Shown piece after piece: positions 47,516 through 58,965 of a stretch of 64,000 bases of DNA. Source of the stretch: Lolium rigidum (lineage: Eukaryota; Streptophyta; Magnoliopsida; Poales; Poaceae); NCBI RefSeq assembly GCF_022539505.1, contig NC_061514.1, positions 331,249,090 to 331,313,089 on the forward strand. The letters are read 5' to 3'. A program made the position numbers and the translations under genes. The notes below the pieces were generated by a model that searched no databases, had not been told where the DNA came from, and saw only the letters and a list, made by a program, of their open reading frames with translations. The stretch's first letter is position 1. Every line of letters begins with the position of its first letter.

Positions 47516-48005
47516 CTACGCTTTGAGGCGATATTCGATGTCCCTCTTGCATAACGCTCTACCCTGGTGTAAGAGCCCTCCCCCTGTGACGACGTCTTCA
47601 AGGATGACATGTGATAACTTGACCTGGGTAGCATGGAAGTCTTCTCTGAGGTCATCATCGTTGATCCGCGCCAACTTTTCTGCCCACCCTTGGAGAGCAG
47701 ATGGCAGCAATAAGTTCTGGCTATTCCGGACAAACCCTTTTAGGTGATGCATGACGTAGAAGGCCTCTAGAGTGCTGTCAGCCGGCTGCTTGACACAAGG
47801 GAACTCGAACACGTGCTTGAACTTGTGTTTGCCATCATCCCTGAAACATTCCCCCTTTTCTTTGAAGGCGCCTCCCATTTTGAAGTAGCCCTCGAGAGCA
47901 TCATCTAGCACACCCCTTATTCTCGCGTAGTTCTTCTTTTTCGCACTCCCCGAGTCGAAATAGGTGGCAAGCGAATACTTCGGGGAGATGGAGATGAGTG
48001 TGCAG
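47516..48005 (-). pseudogene. ULP1-like protease C-terminal fragment (CACTA-associated)
   Basis: An open minus-strand frame from the junction at about 48005 reads SLATYFDSGSAKKKNYARIRGVLD, written here in two parts: SLATYFDSGSA and KKKNYARIRGVLD. It continues with HVFEFPCVKQPADSTLEAFYVMHHLKGF and ends RDIEYRLKA. This matches the region around the Asp and Cys of grass transposon-borne ULP1-type proteases. The catalytic Cys position of the usual QxxxxxCG is changed here (QPADSTLEAFYV), so activity is unlikely. The upstream part with the catalytic His is cut off where membrane-gene copy D begins. Confidence 0.5.
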
Positions 48006-48026
48006 TACGTGTCTCAGCCTCCTCAG

Positions 48027-48311
48027 ACCGCCTTTGCAGAAATCACGTGGGAGTCAACTCGGGAGTTATGCAAGTTTCCTCGCGCCGCAGTCCTTGGGTT
48101 CGCTGCAGATTTGGCCTGCATCCTGCTAATTGTCGCTGTCATTCTGGCAATGATCATGTCCCCACATGTGGAGAAATCAATATCTCAGGGACAAAGGATT
48201 CATTCCTTGATTGCAGATGTGGGTACATTTGGCCTCCATGCCATAGCTTGCTTCGTTATCATTCCAGCTTTCACATTTGATATCTGGAGGAAGGACCAGG
48301 TGGACACATGA
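48027..48311 (+). pseudogene. Membrane protein family, copy D (exon 2 only)
   Basis: From the acceptor CCTCAG at 48026 the frame matches exon 2 of copy A: ITWESTRELCKFPRAAVLGF, LACILLIVAVILAMIMSPHV, then SISQGQ and AIACFVIIPAFTFDIWRKDQVDT, stopping at 48311. Exon 1 is missing. In its place, just upstream, lies the ULP1-like fragment in the opposite direction. The frame happens to stay open upstream into that fragment. It is closer to copy A than to B and C, and probably not functional. Confidence 0.65.
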
Positions 48312-48431
48312 TTAGTTGGCGGATTGTTGAGGTATATACCTTCCCCTCTTCTTTGGCTTCTCATATGTCTATGAGCCGTATGATCCTCTAAATTAATGAA
48401 ACATATTTTTTGTACTACATTATTAGCCTCC

Positions 48432-50160
48432 TGATACGTCTCCAACGTATCGATAATTTCTTATGTTCCATGCTACTTTATTGACGATATCTACATGTTT
48501 TATGCACACTTTATGTCATATTCGTGCATTTTCTGGAACTAACCTATTAACAAGATGCCGAAGTGCCAGTTCCTGTTTCTGCTGTTTTTGGTTTCAGAAA
48601 TCCTAGTAACGAAATATTCTCGGAATTGGACGAAATCAACGCCCAGGTTCCTATTTTGCCCGGAAGCATCCAGAACACCCGAGAGCCGCCAGAGAGGGGC
48701 CACAGGGGGCCCACACATGGTGGTGGCGCGGCCAGGGCTGGGCCCGCGCCCCTAGTGTGTCGCCGCCTCGTCAGCCCTCCGACTCCACCTCTTCGCCTAT
48801 ATAAAGGTCCCTGACCTAAAACACGAGACGAATAAGCCACGGTACGAGAAAAGTTCCAGAGCCGCCGCCATCGCGAAGCCAAGATCTGGGGGATAGGAGT
48901 CTCTGTTTCGGCACGCCGCCGGGACGGGGAAGTGCCCCCGGAAGGCTTCTCCATCGACACCGCTGCCATCTCCACCGCCATCTTCATCACCGCTGTTGCT
49001 CCCATGAGGAGGGAGTAGTTCTCCATTGAGGCTCGGGGCTGTACCGGTAGCTATGTGGTTCATCTCTCTCCTATGTACTTCAATACAATAATCTCATGAG
49101 CTGCCTTACATGATTGAGATTCATATGATGATGCTTGTAATCTAGATGTCATTATGCTAGTCAAGTGGGTTTTACTTATGTGATCTCCGGAGACTCCTTG
49201 TCCCACGTGTGTAAAGGTGACAGTGTGTGGGTCTCTTAGGCTATATTTCACAGAATACTTATTCACTGTTATGAATGGCGTAGTGAAGTGCTTATTTATA
49301 TCTCTTTATGATTGCAATGTATTTTGTATCACAATTTATCTATGTGCTACTCTAGTGATGTTATTAAAGTAGTTTTATTCCTCCTGCACGGTGTAATGGT
49401 GACAGTGTGTGCATCCGTGTTAGTACTTGGCGTAGGCTATGATTATGATCTCTTGTAGATTATGAAGTTAATTATTGCTATGATGGTATTGATGTGATCT
49501 ATTCCTCCTACATGGTGTGAAGGTGACAGTGTGCATGCTATGTTAATACTTGGTTTAGTCGTGTCGATCTTTCATGCACTCTAAGGTTATTTAAATATGA
49601 ACATTGAATTGTGGAGCTTGTTAACTCCGGCATTGAGGGTTCGTGTAATCCTACGCAATGTGTTCATCATCCAACAAGAGAGTGTAGAGTATGCATTTAT
49701 CTATTATGTTATGTGATCAATGTTGAGAGTGTCCACTAGTGAAAGTCTAATCCCTAGGCCTTGTTCCTAAATATCGCTATCGCTGCTTGTTTACTTGTTT
49801 TACTTGCGTTACTACTGCTGCGTTACTACTGCTTGTTTACTTCCTACAATATTACTACCATCAACCGCACGCCAAGCAAGCTATTTTTCGGCGCCGTACT
49901 ACTGCTCATATTCATTCATACCACTTGTATTTCACTTTCTCTTCGCCGAACTAGTACACCTATTAGGTGTGTTGGGGACACAAGAGACTTCTTGCTTTGT
50001 GGTTGCAGGGTTGCTTGAGAGGGATATCTTTGACCTCTTCCTCCCTGAGTTCGATAAACCTTGGGTGATCTACTTAAGGGAAAACTTGCTGCTGTTCTAC
50101 AAACCTCTGCTCTTGGAGGCCCAACACTGTCTACAAGAATAGAAGCACCCGTAGACATCA
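48432..50160 (+). repeat. Left LTR
   Basis: Starts TGATACGTCTCC and ends GTAGACATCA, 1729 bp. A TATATAA at about 48797-48803 (GCCTATATAAAGG) is a good promoter. It differs from the right LTR by scattered substitutions and a few indels, such as a nine-base segment (GTGTGCACC) present only in the right copy. Confidence 0.85.
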
Positions 50161-50331
50161 AGCACTTTTCTGACGCCGTTGCCGGGGAGGAAAGGTAAAA
50201 GGTACTCACACTCCGGATCTCGGCTACCAAGCTATCTTCCGGCGCCGTAGTAAGTACTCGAAGCTATTTCCTTTAGATCCTGCAATTGCATCTTTTTGTT
50301 TCTTGTTTTTATTTTTCACTAGTTAGGCATA

Positions 50332-50988
50332 ATGGAAAACAACAAAAAAATTAGTGAGCTTTTAAATCTTTTTCCTGATTTAGAATTGTTTGATACAAAA
50401 ATTAAAATACCTATGGAACCTTATTTGCATGCTAGTAGCAATGTTATTAGTATGAATGCAATTGCTGCTAATGCTATGGAGAAGTCTAAGCTTGGGGAAG
50501 CTAGTTTATGTGATATTTTTAGTCCCCCAAGCATTGAGGAGAAAATTTACTTTGATGATACTATGCCTCCTATATTTGATGATGAGAATAATAATGATAG
50601 CTACTTTGTTGAATTTGCTCCCACTACAACTAATAAAATTGATTATGCCTATGTGGGGAGTAATAATTTTATGCATGATACTCATGATAAGAATGCTTTA
50701 TGTGATAGTTATATTGTTGAGTTTGCTCATGTTGCTACTGAAAGTTATTATGAGAGAGGAAAATATGGTTGTAAAAATTTTCATGTTACTAAAACACCTC
50801 TCTATGTGCTGAATTTTTTGAAGCTACACTTGTTTTATCTTTCTATGCTTGTTACTATACTCTTCATGAACTTGTTTATTTATAAGATTCCTATGCATAG
50901 GAAGCATGTTAGACTTAAATGTGTTTTGAATTTGCCTCTTGATGCTCTCTTTTGCTTCAACTTCTATTTCTTGCGAGTGCATCATTAA
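50332..50988 (+). CDS. Internal ORF of the LARD-like element, function unknown
   Basis: An ATG at 50332, about 170 bases after the left LTR, opens 218 codons. The protein starts MENNKKISELLNLFPDLELFD. It has an acidic, Asn-rich middle (FDDENNNDSYFVEFAP) with a repeated SYIVEFA/SYFVEFA motif. Its last third is hydrophobic (LHLFYLSMLVTILFMNLFIY) and then basic. It shows no zinc knuckle, protease, polymerase or integrase motif. That it stays open in an element without gag-pol is notable. Whether it is translated is unknown. Confidence 0.5.
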   Translation: MENNKKISELLNLFPDLELFDTKIKIPMEPYLHASSNVISMNAIAANAMEKSKLGEASLCDIFSPPSIEEKIYFDDTMPPIFDDENNNDSYFVEFAPTTTNKIDYAYVGSNNFMHDTHDKNALCDSYIVEFAHVATESYYERGKYGCKNFHVTKTPLYVLNFLKLHLFYLSMLVTILFMNLFIYKIPMHRKHVRLKCVLNLPLDALFCFNFYFLRVHH

Positions 50989-52579
50989 AACTGCTGAGCC
51001 CATCTTAATGGCTATAAAGAAAGAACTTCTTGGGAGATAACCCATGTGTTTTTTTTACTACAGTACTTTGTTTTATATTTGTGTCTTGGAAGTTGTTTAC
51101 TACTGTAGCAACCTCTCCTTATCATGTTTTTGTGCCAAGTAAAGTTTCTATGTTAAAGTTGATATTATATTTGGGATCGCTGCACAGAAACAGCATTGCT
51201 GTCTGTCACGAATTCTGGCACAAGTCTCTGTAGAAAATTCGAAAAAATCTGCCAATTTACGAGCGTGATCCTCAGATATGTACGCAATTTTCATTAGTTT
51301 TGAGTTTTTCCATTTGAGCAAGTCTGGTGCCATTTTAAAATTCGTCTTTACGAACTGTTCTGTTTTGACAGATTCTGCCTTTTATTTCGCATTGCCTCTT
51401 TTGCTATGTTGGATGAATTTCTTTGATCCATTAATGTCCAGTAGCTTTGTGCAATGTCCAGAAGTGTAAAGAATGATTGTGTCACCTCTGAATATGTGAA
51501 TTATTAATTGTGCACTAACCCTCTAATGAGTTTGCTTGAAGTTTGGTGTGAAGGAAGTTTTCAAGGGTCAAGAGAGGAGTATGATATACTATGATCAAGA
51601 GGAGTGAAAGCTCTAAGCTTGGGGATGCCCCCGTGGTTCATGCCTGCATATTTTAAGAAGACTCAAGCGTCTAAGCTTGGGGATGCCCAAGGCATCCCCT
51701 TCTTCATCGACAACATCATCGAGTTCCTCCCCCGAAACTATATTTTTATTCAGTCACATCTTGTGTTCTTTGCTTGGAGCGTCGGTTTGTTTTTGTTTTT
51801 GTTTTTGTTTGAATAAAATGGATCCTAGCATTCACTTTGTGGGAGAGAGACACGCTCCGTTGTTGCATATGGACAAATATGTCCTTAGGCTTTACTCATA
51901 ATGTTCATGGCGAAGTTTCTTCTTCGTTAAATTGTTATATGGTTGGAATTGGAAAATGCTACATGTAGTAATTCTAAAATGTCTTGGATAATGTGATACT
52001 TGGCAATTGTTGTGCTCATGTTTAAGCTCTTGCATCATATACTTTGTACCCATTAATGAAGAAATACATAGAGCTTGCTAAAATTTGATTTGCATATTTG
52101 GTCTCTCTAAGGTCTAGATAATTCTAGTATTGAGTTTTGAACAACAAGGAAGACGGTGTAGAGTCTTATAATGTTTACAATATGTCTTTTATGTGAGTTT
52201 TGCTGCACCGGTTCATCCTTGAGTTTGCTTCAAATAACCTTGCTAGCCTAAACCTTGTATCGAGAGGGAATACTTCTCATGCATCCAAAATCCTTGAGCC
52301 AACCACTATGCCATTTGTGTCCACCATACCTACCTACTACATGGTATTTCTTCGCCATTCCAAAGTAAATTGCTTGAGTGCTACCTTTAAACATTTCAAA
52401 ATTTATCACCTCTGATCTATGTCAATGTTTTATAGCTCATGAGGAAGTATGTGGTGTTTATCTTTCAATCTTGTTGGTCGACTTTCACCAATGGACTAGT
52501 GGCTTCATCCGCTTATCCAATAATTTTGCAAAAAGAGCTGGCAATGGGATTCCCAGTCCCAAATTAATTAACAAAAATA

Positions 52580-52790
52580 GACACTCCTCCATGGTATGTG
52601 ATTGTTGGACGGCACCCGAAGGATTCGGTTAGCCATGGCTTGAGAAAGCAAAGGTGGGGAGGAGTGTCATCATAATAAAACTAAAATAAAAAGGCACTCC
52701 TTCATGGTATGAGATTGTTGGCGGGCACCCGAGGATTCGGTTAGCCATGGTTTGTGAAAGAAAGGTTGGAAGGAGTGCCACCCAAAAATA
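52580..52790 (+). repeat. Tandem hairpin duplication in the LARD-like element
   Basis: Two units (about 52578-52670 and 52687-52785) each run from CACTCCTYCATGGTATG through GAGGATTCGGTTAGCCATGG to GGAGGAGTG or GGAAGGAGTG. The ends of each unit are inverted, so each can fold as a hairpin. They lie between the ORF and the polypurine tract. Confidence 0.65.
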
Positions 52791-53413
52791 AAATAAAATG
52801 GGAGCCGCTCTTTGAAGGTTTGTCTGGCAAGGGGGTTAGAGTACCCGCTACCATTCGTTGACAACAACAAACATCTCTCAGAACTTTATTTTTATGCTCT
52901 CTTTATGTTTTCAAAACCAAAGCTCTAGCACAAATATAGCAATCAATGCTTCCCTCTGCGAAGGGCCATTCTTTTACTTTTATGTTGAGTCAGTTCACCT
53001 ATCTCTCTCCACCTCAAGAAGCAAACACTTGTGTGAACTGTGCATTGATTCCTACATACTTGCATATTGCACTTGTTATATTACTCTATGTTGACACTAT
53101 CCATGAGATATACATGTTATAAGTTGAAAGCAACCGCTGAAACTTAATCTTCCTTTGTGTTGCTTCAATACCTTTACTTTGATTTATTGCTTTATGAGTT
53201 AACTCTTATGCAAGACTTATTGATGCTTGTCTTGAAGTACTATTCATGAAAAGTCTTTGCTTTATGATTCATTTGTTTACTCATGTCATTACCATTGTTT
53301 TTGATCGCTGCATTCATCTCATATGCTTACAATAGTATGATCAAGGTTATGATGGCATGTCACTTCAGAAATTATCTTTGTTATCGTTTTACCTGCTCGG
53401 GACGAGCAGAACT

Positions 53414-53427
53414 AAGCTTGGGGATGC
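53414..53427 (+). promoter_or_regulatory. Polypurine tract of the LARD-like element
   Basis: AAGCTTGGGGATGC lies directly before the right LTR, the normal place for the plus-strand primer. The same word also occurs at 51615 and 51673 inside the element, and a close form (AAGCTTGGGGAAGC) lies inside the ORF near 50489. Confidence 0.65.
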
Positions 53428-55163
53428 CGATACGTCTCCAACGTATCGATAATTTCTTATGTTCCATGCTACTTTATTGATGATATCTACATGTTTTATG
53501 CACACTTTATGTCATATTCGTGCATTTTCTGGAACTAACCTATTAACAAGATGCCGAAGTGCCGGCTCTCGTTTTTCGCTGTTTTTGGTTTCGAAATCCT
53601 AGTAACGAAATATTCTCGGAATTGGACGAAATCAACGCCCGAGTTCCTATTTTGCCCGGAAGCATCCGGAACACCCGAGAGCCGCCGGAGAGGGGCCACA
53701 GGGGGCCCACACATGGTGGTGGCGCGGCCGGGGCTGGGCCCGCGCCCCTAGTGTGTCGCCGCCTCGTCAGCCCTCCGACTCCGCCTCTTCGCCTATATAA
53801 AGGTCCCTGACCTAAAACACGAGACGAATAAGCCACGGTACGAGAAAAGTTCCAGAGCCGCCGCCATCGCGAAGCCAAGATCTGGGGGACATGAGTCTCT
53901 GTTTCAGCACGCCGCCGGGACGGGGAAGTGCCCCCGGAAGGCTTCTCCATCGACACCGCTGCCATCTCCACCGCCATCTTCATCACCGCTGCTGCTCCCA
54001 TGAGGAGGGAGTAGTTTCTCCATTGAGGCTCGGGGCTGTACCGGTAGCTATGTGGTTCATCTCTCTCCTATGTACTTCAATACAATAATCTCACGAGCTA
54101 CCTTACATGATTGAGATTCATATGATGATGCTTGTAATCTAGATGTCATTATGCTAGTCAAGTGGGTTTTACTTATGTGATCTCCGGAGACTCCTTGTCC
54201 CACGTGTGTAAAGGTGACAGTGTGTGCACCGTGTGGGTCTCTTAGGCTATATTTCACAGAATACTTATTCACTGTTATGAATGACGTAGTGAAGTGCTTA
54301 TTTATATCTCTTTATGATTGCAATGTGTTTTGTATCACAATTTATCTATGTGCTACTCTAGTGATGTTATTAAAGTAGTTTTATTCCTCCTGCACGGTGT
54401 AATGGTGACAGTGTGTGCATCCGTGTTAGTACTTGGCGTAGGCTATGATTATGATCTCTTGTAGATTATGAAGTTAATTATTGCTATGATGGTATTGATG
54501 TGATCTATTCCTCCTACATGGTGTGAAGGTGACAGTGTGCATGCTATGTTAGTACTTGGTTTAGTCGTGTCGATCTTTCATGCACTCTAAGGTTATTTAA
54601 ATATGAACATTGAATTGTGGAGCTTGTTAACTCCGGCATTGAGGGTTCGTGTAATCCTACGCAATGTGTTCATCATCCAACAAGAGAGTGTAGAGTATGC
54701 ATTTATCTATTCTGTTATGTGATCAACGTTGAGAGTGTCCACTAGTGAAAGTCTAATCCCTAGGCCTTGTTCCTAAATACTGCTATCGCTGCTTGTTTAC
54801 TGTTTTACTGCGTTACTACTGCTGCGTTACTACTGTTTGTTTACTTCCTACAATATTACTACCATCAACTGCACGCTAGCAAGCTATTTTCTGGCGCCGT
54901 ACTACTGCTCATATTCATTCATACCACTTGTATTTCACTATCTCTTCGCCGAACTAGTGCACCTATTAGGTGTGTTGGGGACACAAGAGACTTCTTGCTT
55001 TGTGGTTGCAGGGTTGCTTGAGAGGGATATCTTTGACCTCTTCCTCCCTGAGTTCGATAAACCTTGGGTGATCCACTTAAGGGAAAACTTGCTGCTGTTC
55101 TACAAACCTCTGCCCTTGAAGGCCCAACACTGTCTACAAGAATAGAAGCACCCGTAGACATCA
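53428..55163 (+). repeat. Right LTR
   Basis: 1736 bp, ending GTAGACATCA. Its first base is C instead of T, so the end reads CGATACG rather than TGATACG. Otherwise colinear with the left LTR. Confidence 0.85.
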
Positions 55164-56740
55164 CCTCCTAATAATGTTATGCCAAACCATTTTTTCGTGC
55201 ATCCAAGTAAGACCTACAAGAGAAATTGCTTTCTCGGCTATTGATACATGTTAGCTTTACTAAGTATATTTGCATTTAGCATGGCTTTTCTTTGGTGCAA
55301 GTCACAAATTTACCAATCAGATACTAATAGAGAGATCATCAGCTGAAACCTAGTATGCACTATTTATTTATAGTCATTCTCGTGATTAGGCTATCTATCA
55401 AACCCACTGTGAGTGGCAGGCCTCAAATTTTAGAGGACTGGGTTATTCATCTGCCTTGTTTTATCCGTTGTGTACCAATGTAAGGCTTTGTTTTAGTGAA
55501 GGTAGCAAATAGAAATTATATTTGATTAATTCATGTAAGTAAACTATGATGGTAATATATGAAACAGACCCTTCCGCTAATCCGTAGCTAGTATCTCCAA
55601 CTTGTGTGTGGTGTTGTTCCATGGATATTTCTTTTGGAGAAGTGCCTTCCAGAACTCATGTTGATGTTGTATACATAAATTATTTTTACGAGTTTTCAGT
55701 GTCCGTTTATTTCCCCAACAAAAGTTTCTCGAAGAGAAATTTGTTAGAAATACTTTCCATAGTTTATATATTTATTTGTCAATCATATTGGTCCCTGCGC
55801 AATTTATATTTTTAAGAGTACTACTCTCAAGGAGGTCAATTGCACAACTGAAATATATTTCATTCAATCAAGCTAAAGGATGTCACTGGTTCCGTATATT
55901 GAAATTTTATTTTTCTGCTATTTATATTATACATTTCTATTGTGACCCGTGGAGTGTCAATTGTAATGCTTTGCTCTCCCCACCTGTTAGGCTTGTGATC
56001 TCAAGATAGTTTCCATATGTGGGTCAATACCGATTAGGCCATCTTTTACCATTAAGTTTTCTATAATTCAGAGACTATTTTGATAGTGCTACCATGTATT
56101 GAATTTGTAGCTTTGAGGCACCCAGCCTTTCCAAATTGGATGTTATGCGGACCAACAAAAATTAGATTTTACATTCTGAGTTGCAATTGTTGTATTCTTC
56201 ATCAGATCTAAGGCTCCACCTAACCCTTCCCACTCTTGATCTAAAGAACCCCCTCACTAGTCTAGTTGTGCTGGCATGGTAGTGACCCTTGCCATATTGG
56301 TATACTCGGTATTCTACATAGATCACCATATATAATTTATAAAATCGGGTGTTTGATGTTGTTAACATCTGCACATCCTCAATCTAGTGCTCTTTGATGC
56401 TGCAAGTCTAATGGTTTTTTTGGCTTCTGTACAAACAAACATAACCCTGAACTGAAGGTGTGAAGGAAAGCAATGCAGATACAAGAGACTTCTAAATATT
56501 ATGGCCGCCGATAATTACTGGATTATATTTACCTGTATCCGTGTCTGTATATTGGTCCATTGTTAGTACTGCATACTCCATGTGCTAGGAGTTCTCGCGA
56601 TTCAACATTGTGCTCTTGCAATGTTAACTTGCTACTGGAAGTTTGAAATACCTGATGAGGGGTAACACCCCTAGATGACAATGCTTTTCGAAACGAATAA
56701 AATTTGGCATGTTTTTTGCATCATTGAGACACCCTACCTT
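55164..56740 (+). repeat. Segmental duplication, unit 2 (continued)
   Basis: Colinear with about 1279-2860 downstream of copy A. It resumes after the LTR element at CCTCCTAATAATGTTATGCC. It lacks the counterpart of about 785-1278. Divergence is moderate, with many substitutions, so this duplication is older than the B/C duplication. No gene is seen. Confidence 0.7.
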
Positions 56741-57088
56741 TCCAAATTAGGTTGCTTCTAACCTGACGTGGAATTGAACCCTTTCCCAATTATGCTTTTG
56801 TGCGGACCAAAAAAAAGGCATTGTATTCTAAGTTGCAATCGACCTTTTCTCAATGAGATGTGACGATCTACCTAACACTTACCACTCTTATAATGAAAAA
56901 AAAGGTCGCTCCCGCTAGTCTGGTTACTGTGAAATGAAGAGATTGAGTCCCGCATGCTGCTACATGAAATAAAACAAGAAAACACAATGAAGAATATGCC
57001 CGTTAATAAAAAATCAACATATCTTTTTCTGAACTCATGGAACTAAAATGGAAAAGAGGGTTGATCGATTACCTCAGCCGTTGGCCAC
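56741..57088. other. Spacer without a supportable feature
   Basis: AT-rich DNA after the end of the duplicated block; no gene or bounded repeat seen. Three 15- to 18-base units related to GACAAGGAGGACGGAAA begin just after it, at about 57104-57155. Confidence 0.3.
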
Positions 57089-57268
57089 TTATCACCACCC
57101 ATCACGAGGAGGACGGAAACGACAAGGAGGACGGAAATGACAAGGAGGACGGGGAAGGCCACACTCTACTTTTGGATTACCTCTGCATGCCGCCGTCCAT
57201 GGCGGTCAACTAGCAGCATGAGTCCACTCTGCTGCTCTCCTCGACAAGTCAAAGTTAAAAGTCAAAAT
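57089..57268 (-). repeat. Inverted-repeat partner of 28704-28842
   Basis: On the minus strand this segment reads GACTTTTAACTTTGACTTGTCGAGG-like text, a short ATG-led frame MLLVDRHGR, and CGTGATGGGTGGTGATAA. It is colinear with 28704-28842. An insertion of three GGAGGACGGAAA-type units distinguishes it. Possibly the first exon of a lost gene. Confidence 0.5.
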
Positions 57269-57402
57269 TAATGCCAAAGTTAAAGTTAAAGTATAAGTCG
57301 TCGCACGTGATTCCCGTACATGGACTGCAACCATTTCCACAAAGGCGGATGGAGATGGGCAACGCATGGGTAACAGCGGTACCACAGTCCTACCAGCCCA
57401 CC

Positions 57403-57632
57403 ACGGCCGTGCCCACCGCTCTATTCGGATCCCCATCCTATCTCCCTCTTCCGCGATGAGACAGGCGGCGACAGCCTGGAGCCTTGAGGAGCCGACGGTG
57501 CCGTGCCCACCGCTCTATCCGGATCGCCACCCTATCTCCCTCGCCGTGTGCCACGCCACCGGATGAGGGCATGCTGCAGCAGAGCTGGACGGGTTGTCCG
57601 CAGCTGCAGAGCTGGACGGGTTGTCCGCAGCT
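57403..57632 (+). repeat. Short GC-rich tandem repeats
   Basis: A 40- to 45-base segment with CGTGCCCACCGCTCTAT and CCTATCTCCCTC occurs at about 57410-57450 and again at about 57500-57543. Directly after, a 27-base unit beginning GCAGAGCTGGACGGG is repeated exactly at 57579-57605 and 57606-57632. Several open frames cover this patch, but they are products of the repeats. Confidence 0.75.
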
Positions 57633-58965
57633 GCAGAGGTAGGCCTCCCACCTCAACCCTGCCAAGATCGACAAAGGTCTGCATTTGGTCCTCCCATCTT
57701 TCTCTCACACGGCTAGAATTTAATCCTTAGGGATGAACCATACGATCTCCAAAATTAGATCGTTATTCTCTCCCAAAGAAATTCATGGGCGTTATATAAA
57801 CACTGTTGGTTCAGAATATTGTTGCAGGCCACCACGGTTCAGATTTTATTTTCTTAGAAGAACCGAATGCTAAAGAGTATCTATGGAACGTTGGTCATAA
57901 CTTCTACAGTAAGGGCAGAACGTCATAGAAAAACAAGCTTGGCGTGACTTGAGTTGGATTGGCCAAGAAAAGTCCCAGGACTAAATGTTTATAATTTGCT
58001 GCCAAGTACTTCTACTGATGGCTTAATTTTATATTTATCTTTATAATTTATAGTAGCAGATTTCATATATATGCTGAGTAGATCGCGTCTTTTACTCAAT
58101 CTTTAGCTTATCTTGCCCATCCGGAGATGCATATTTCAGGTATTAGGAAAACCATTTGTCCTCCGCAGATGCATCAATCTATTTGTGGGATTGTTTTCAA
58201 GGCAGAGTGGTAAGCATATTTGTGGGATTCATTTACTCAATCTTTAGCTTATCTTGTAGTGTACTAGCAGAGTGCTCGTGCGTTGCCATGATATATCACA
58301 TATCCTCTATCCAATCTATATTACATTTCTCCAATCTGGTAGAAAATAATTGTAAAAAATAACTCACATACAAGACATATGTATGCATCAAACTCATCGC
58401 GCATATATACCATTCTATTTTGCGAATCTATGTGAATTACCAATTATATCATAAAAGATATAGCACCCTTGTGAATTTAGTTTGACATGATAATAAACAT
58501 GAGGTTTAACAAATAGAGTAAAACTAATTTGGAAATAATAAAAAAAGCTCGCTAAGGTTACAAATGACTAGACACAACCCGCAAGATCAAGATCTGCAAA
58601 TCCTCTCGTCTTTCACTGCAGAGTTCAACCTTTGAAATGAAAACATACGCACAATGTATGAGTACCATGACATGAATAATACTCCGTATCAAGTACTCCA
58701 TTAATCTGAAAAGTCAGTCCATATTAGGTGGCCGGATAGTATGACTTTACTACAACAATTAATCTTGTTGAATACCCACGCTGGTGAGAGCCTCCCGTGC
58801 GAGCACTTTGCTGGCCGTCCGATCGTCGCAGCGACTATTCTGGTACGTGCGATTTGGGCCGATGGAAAGAACTTTTTCTACCGCTGTGTCCTTTCGTTTC
58901 AAGTTACAGCCGGCCCACGGTTTTGACAGCCCCACGGTACAGCGATACAGGTAGTTTTCAGTCAC
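57633..58965. other. Spacer with a Helitron-5'-like motif
   Basis: No gene. At about 58259-58290 the text GTACTAGCAGAGTGCTCGTG, then CGTTGCC, resembles the 'TGCCCGTGCGTTGC' motif near the ends of many grass Helitrons. No matching 3' hairpin with CTRR was found in the window, so it is left as a remnant. Confidence 0.3.

Larger units (their letters stand above)
48427..55168 (+). mobile_element. Non-autonomous LTR retrotransposon (LARD-like), complete with CCTCC target duplication
   Basis: Two long terminal repeats (48432-50160 and 53428-55163) are flanked by the exact five-base duplication CCTCC at 48427-48431 and 55164-55168. The internal region of about 3.3 kb has no gag, reverse transcriptase or integrase. 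It holds one ORF (50332-50988) and ends in the purine-rich AAGCTTGGGGATGC. The element interrupts the duplicated flank of membrane gene D at ATTATTAGCCTCC. The TGATACGTCTCC start and the layout are typical of abundant Triticeae gypsy-related families; I do not commit to a family name. It would need enzymes in trans to move. Confidence 0.85.

Noticed and set aside
48547..49026. A 159-codon minus-strand frame, repeated at 53543-54001
   Set aside because: Both lie antisense within the LTRs, over the promoter and leader part; repetition is due to the LTR pair and not to a gene family.
58259..58290. Helitron-like CTCGTGCGTTGCC motif taken as an element end
   Set aside because: No 3' hairpin with CTRR could be paired with it in the window, so only a remnant is noted.
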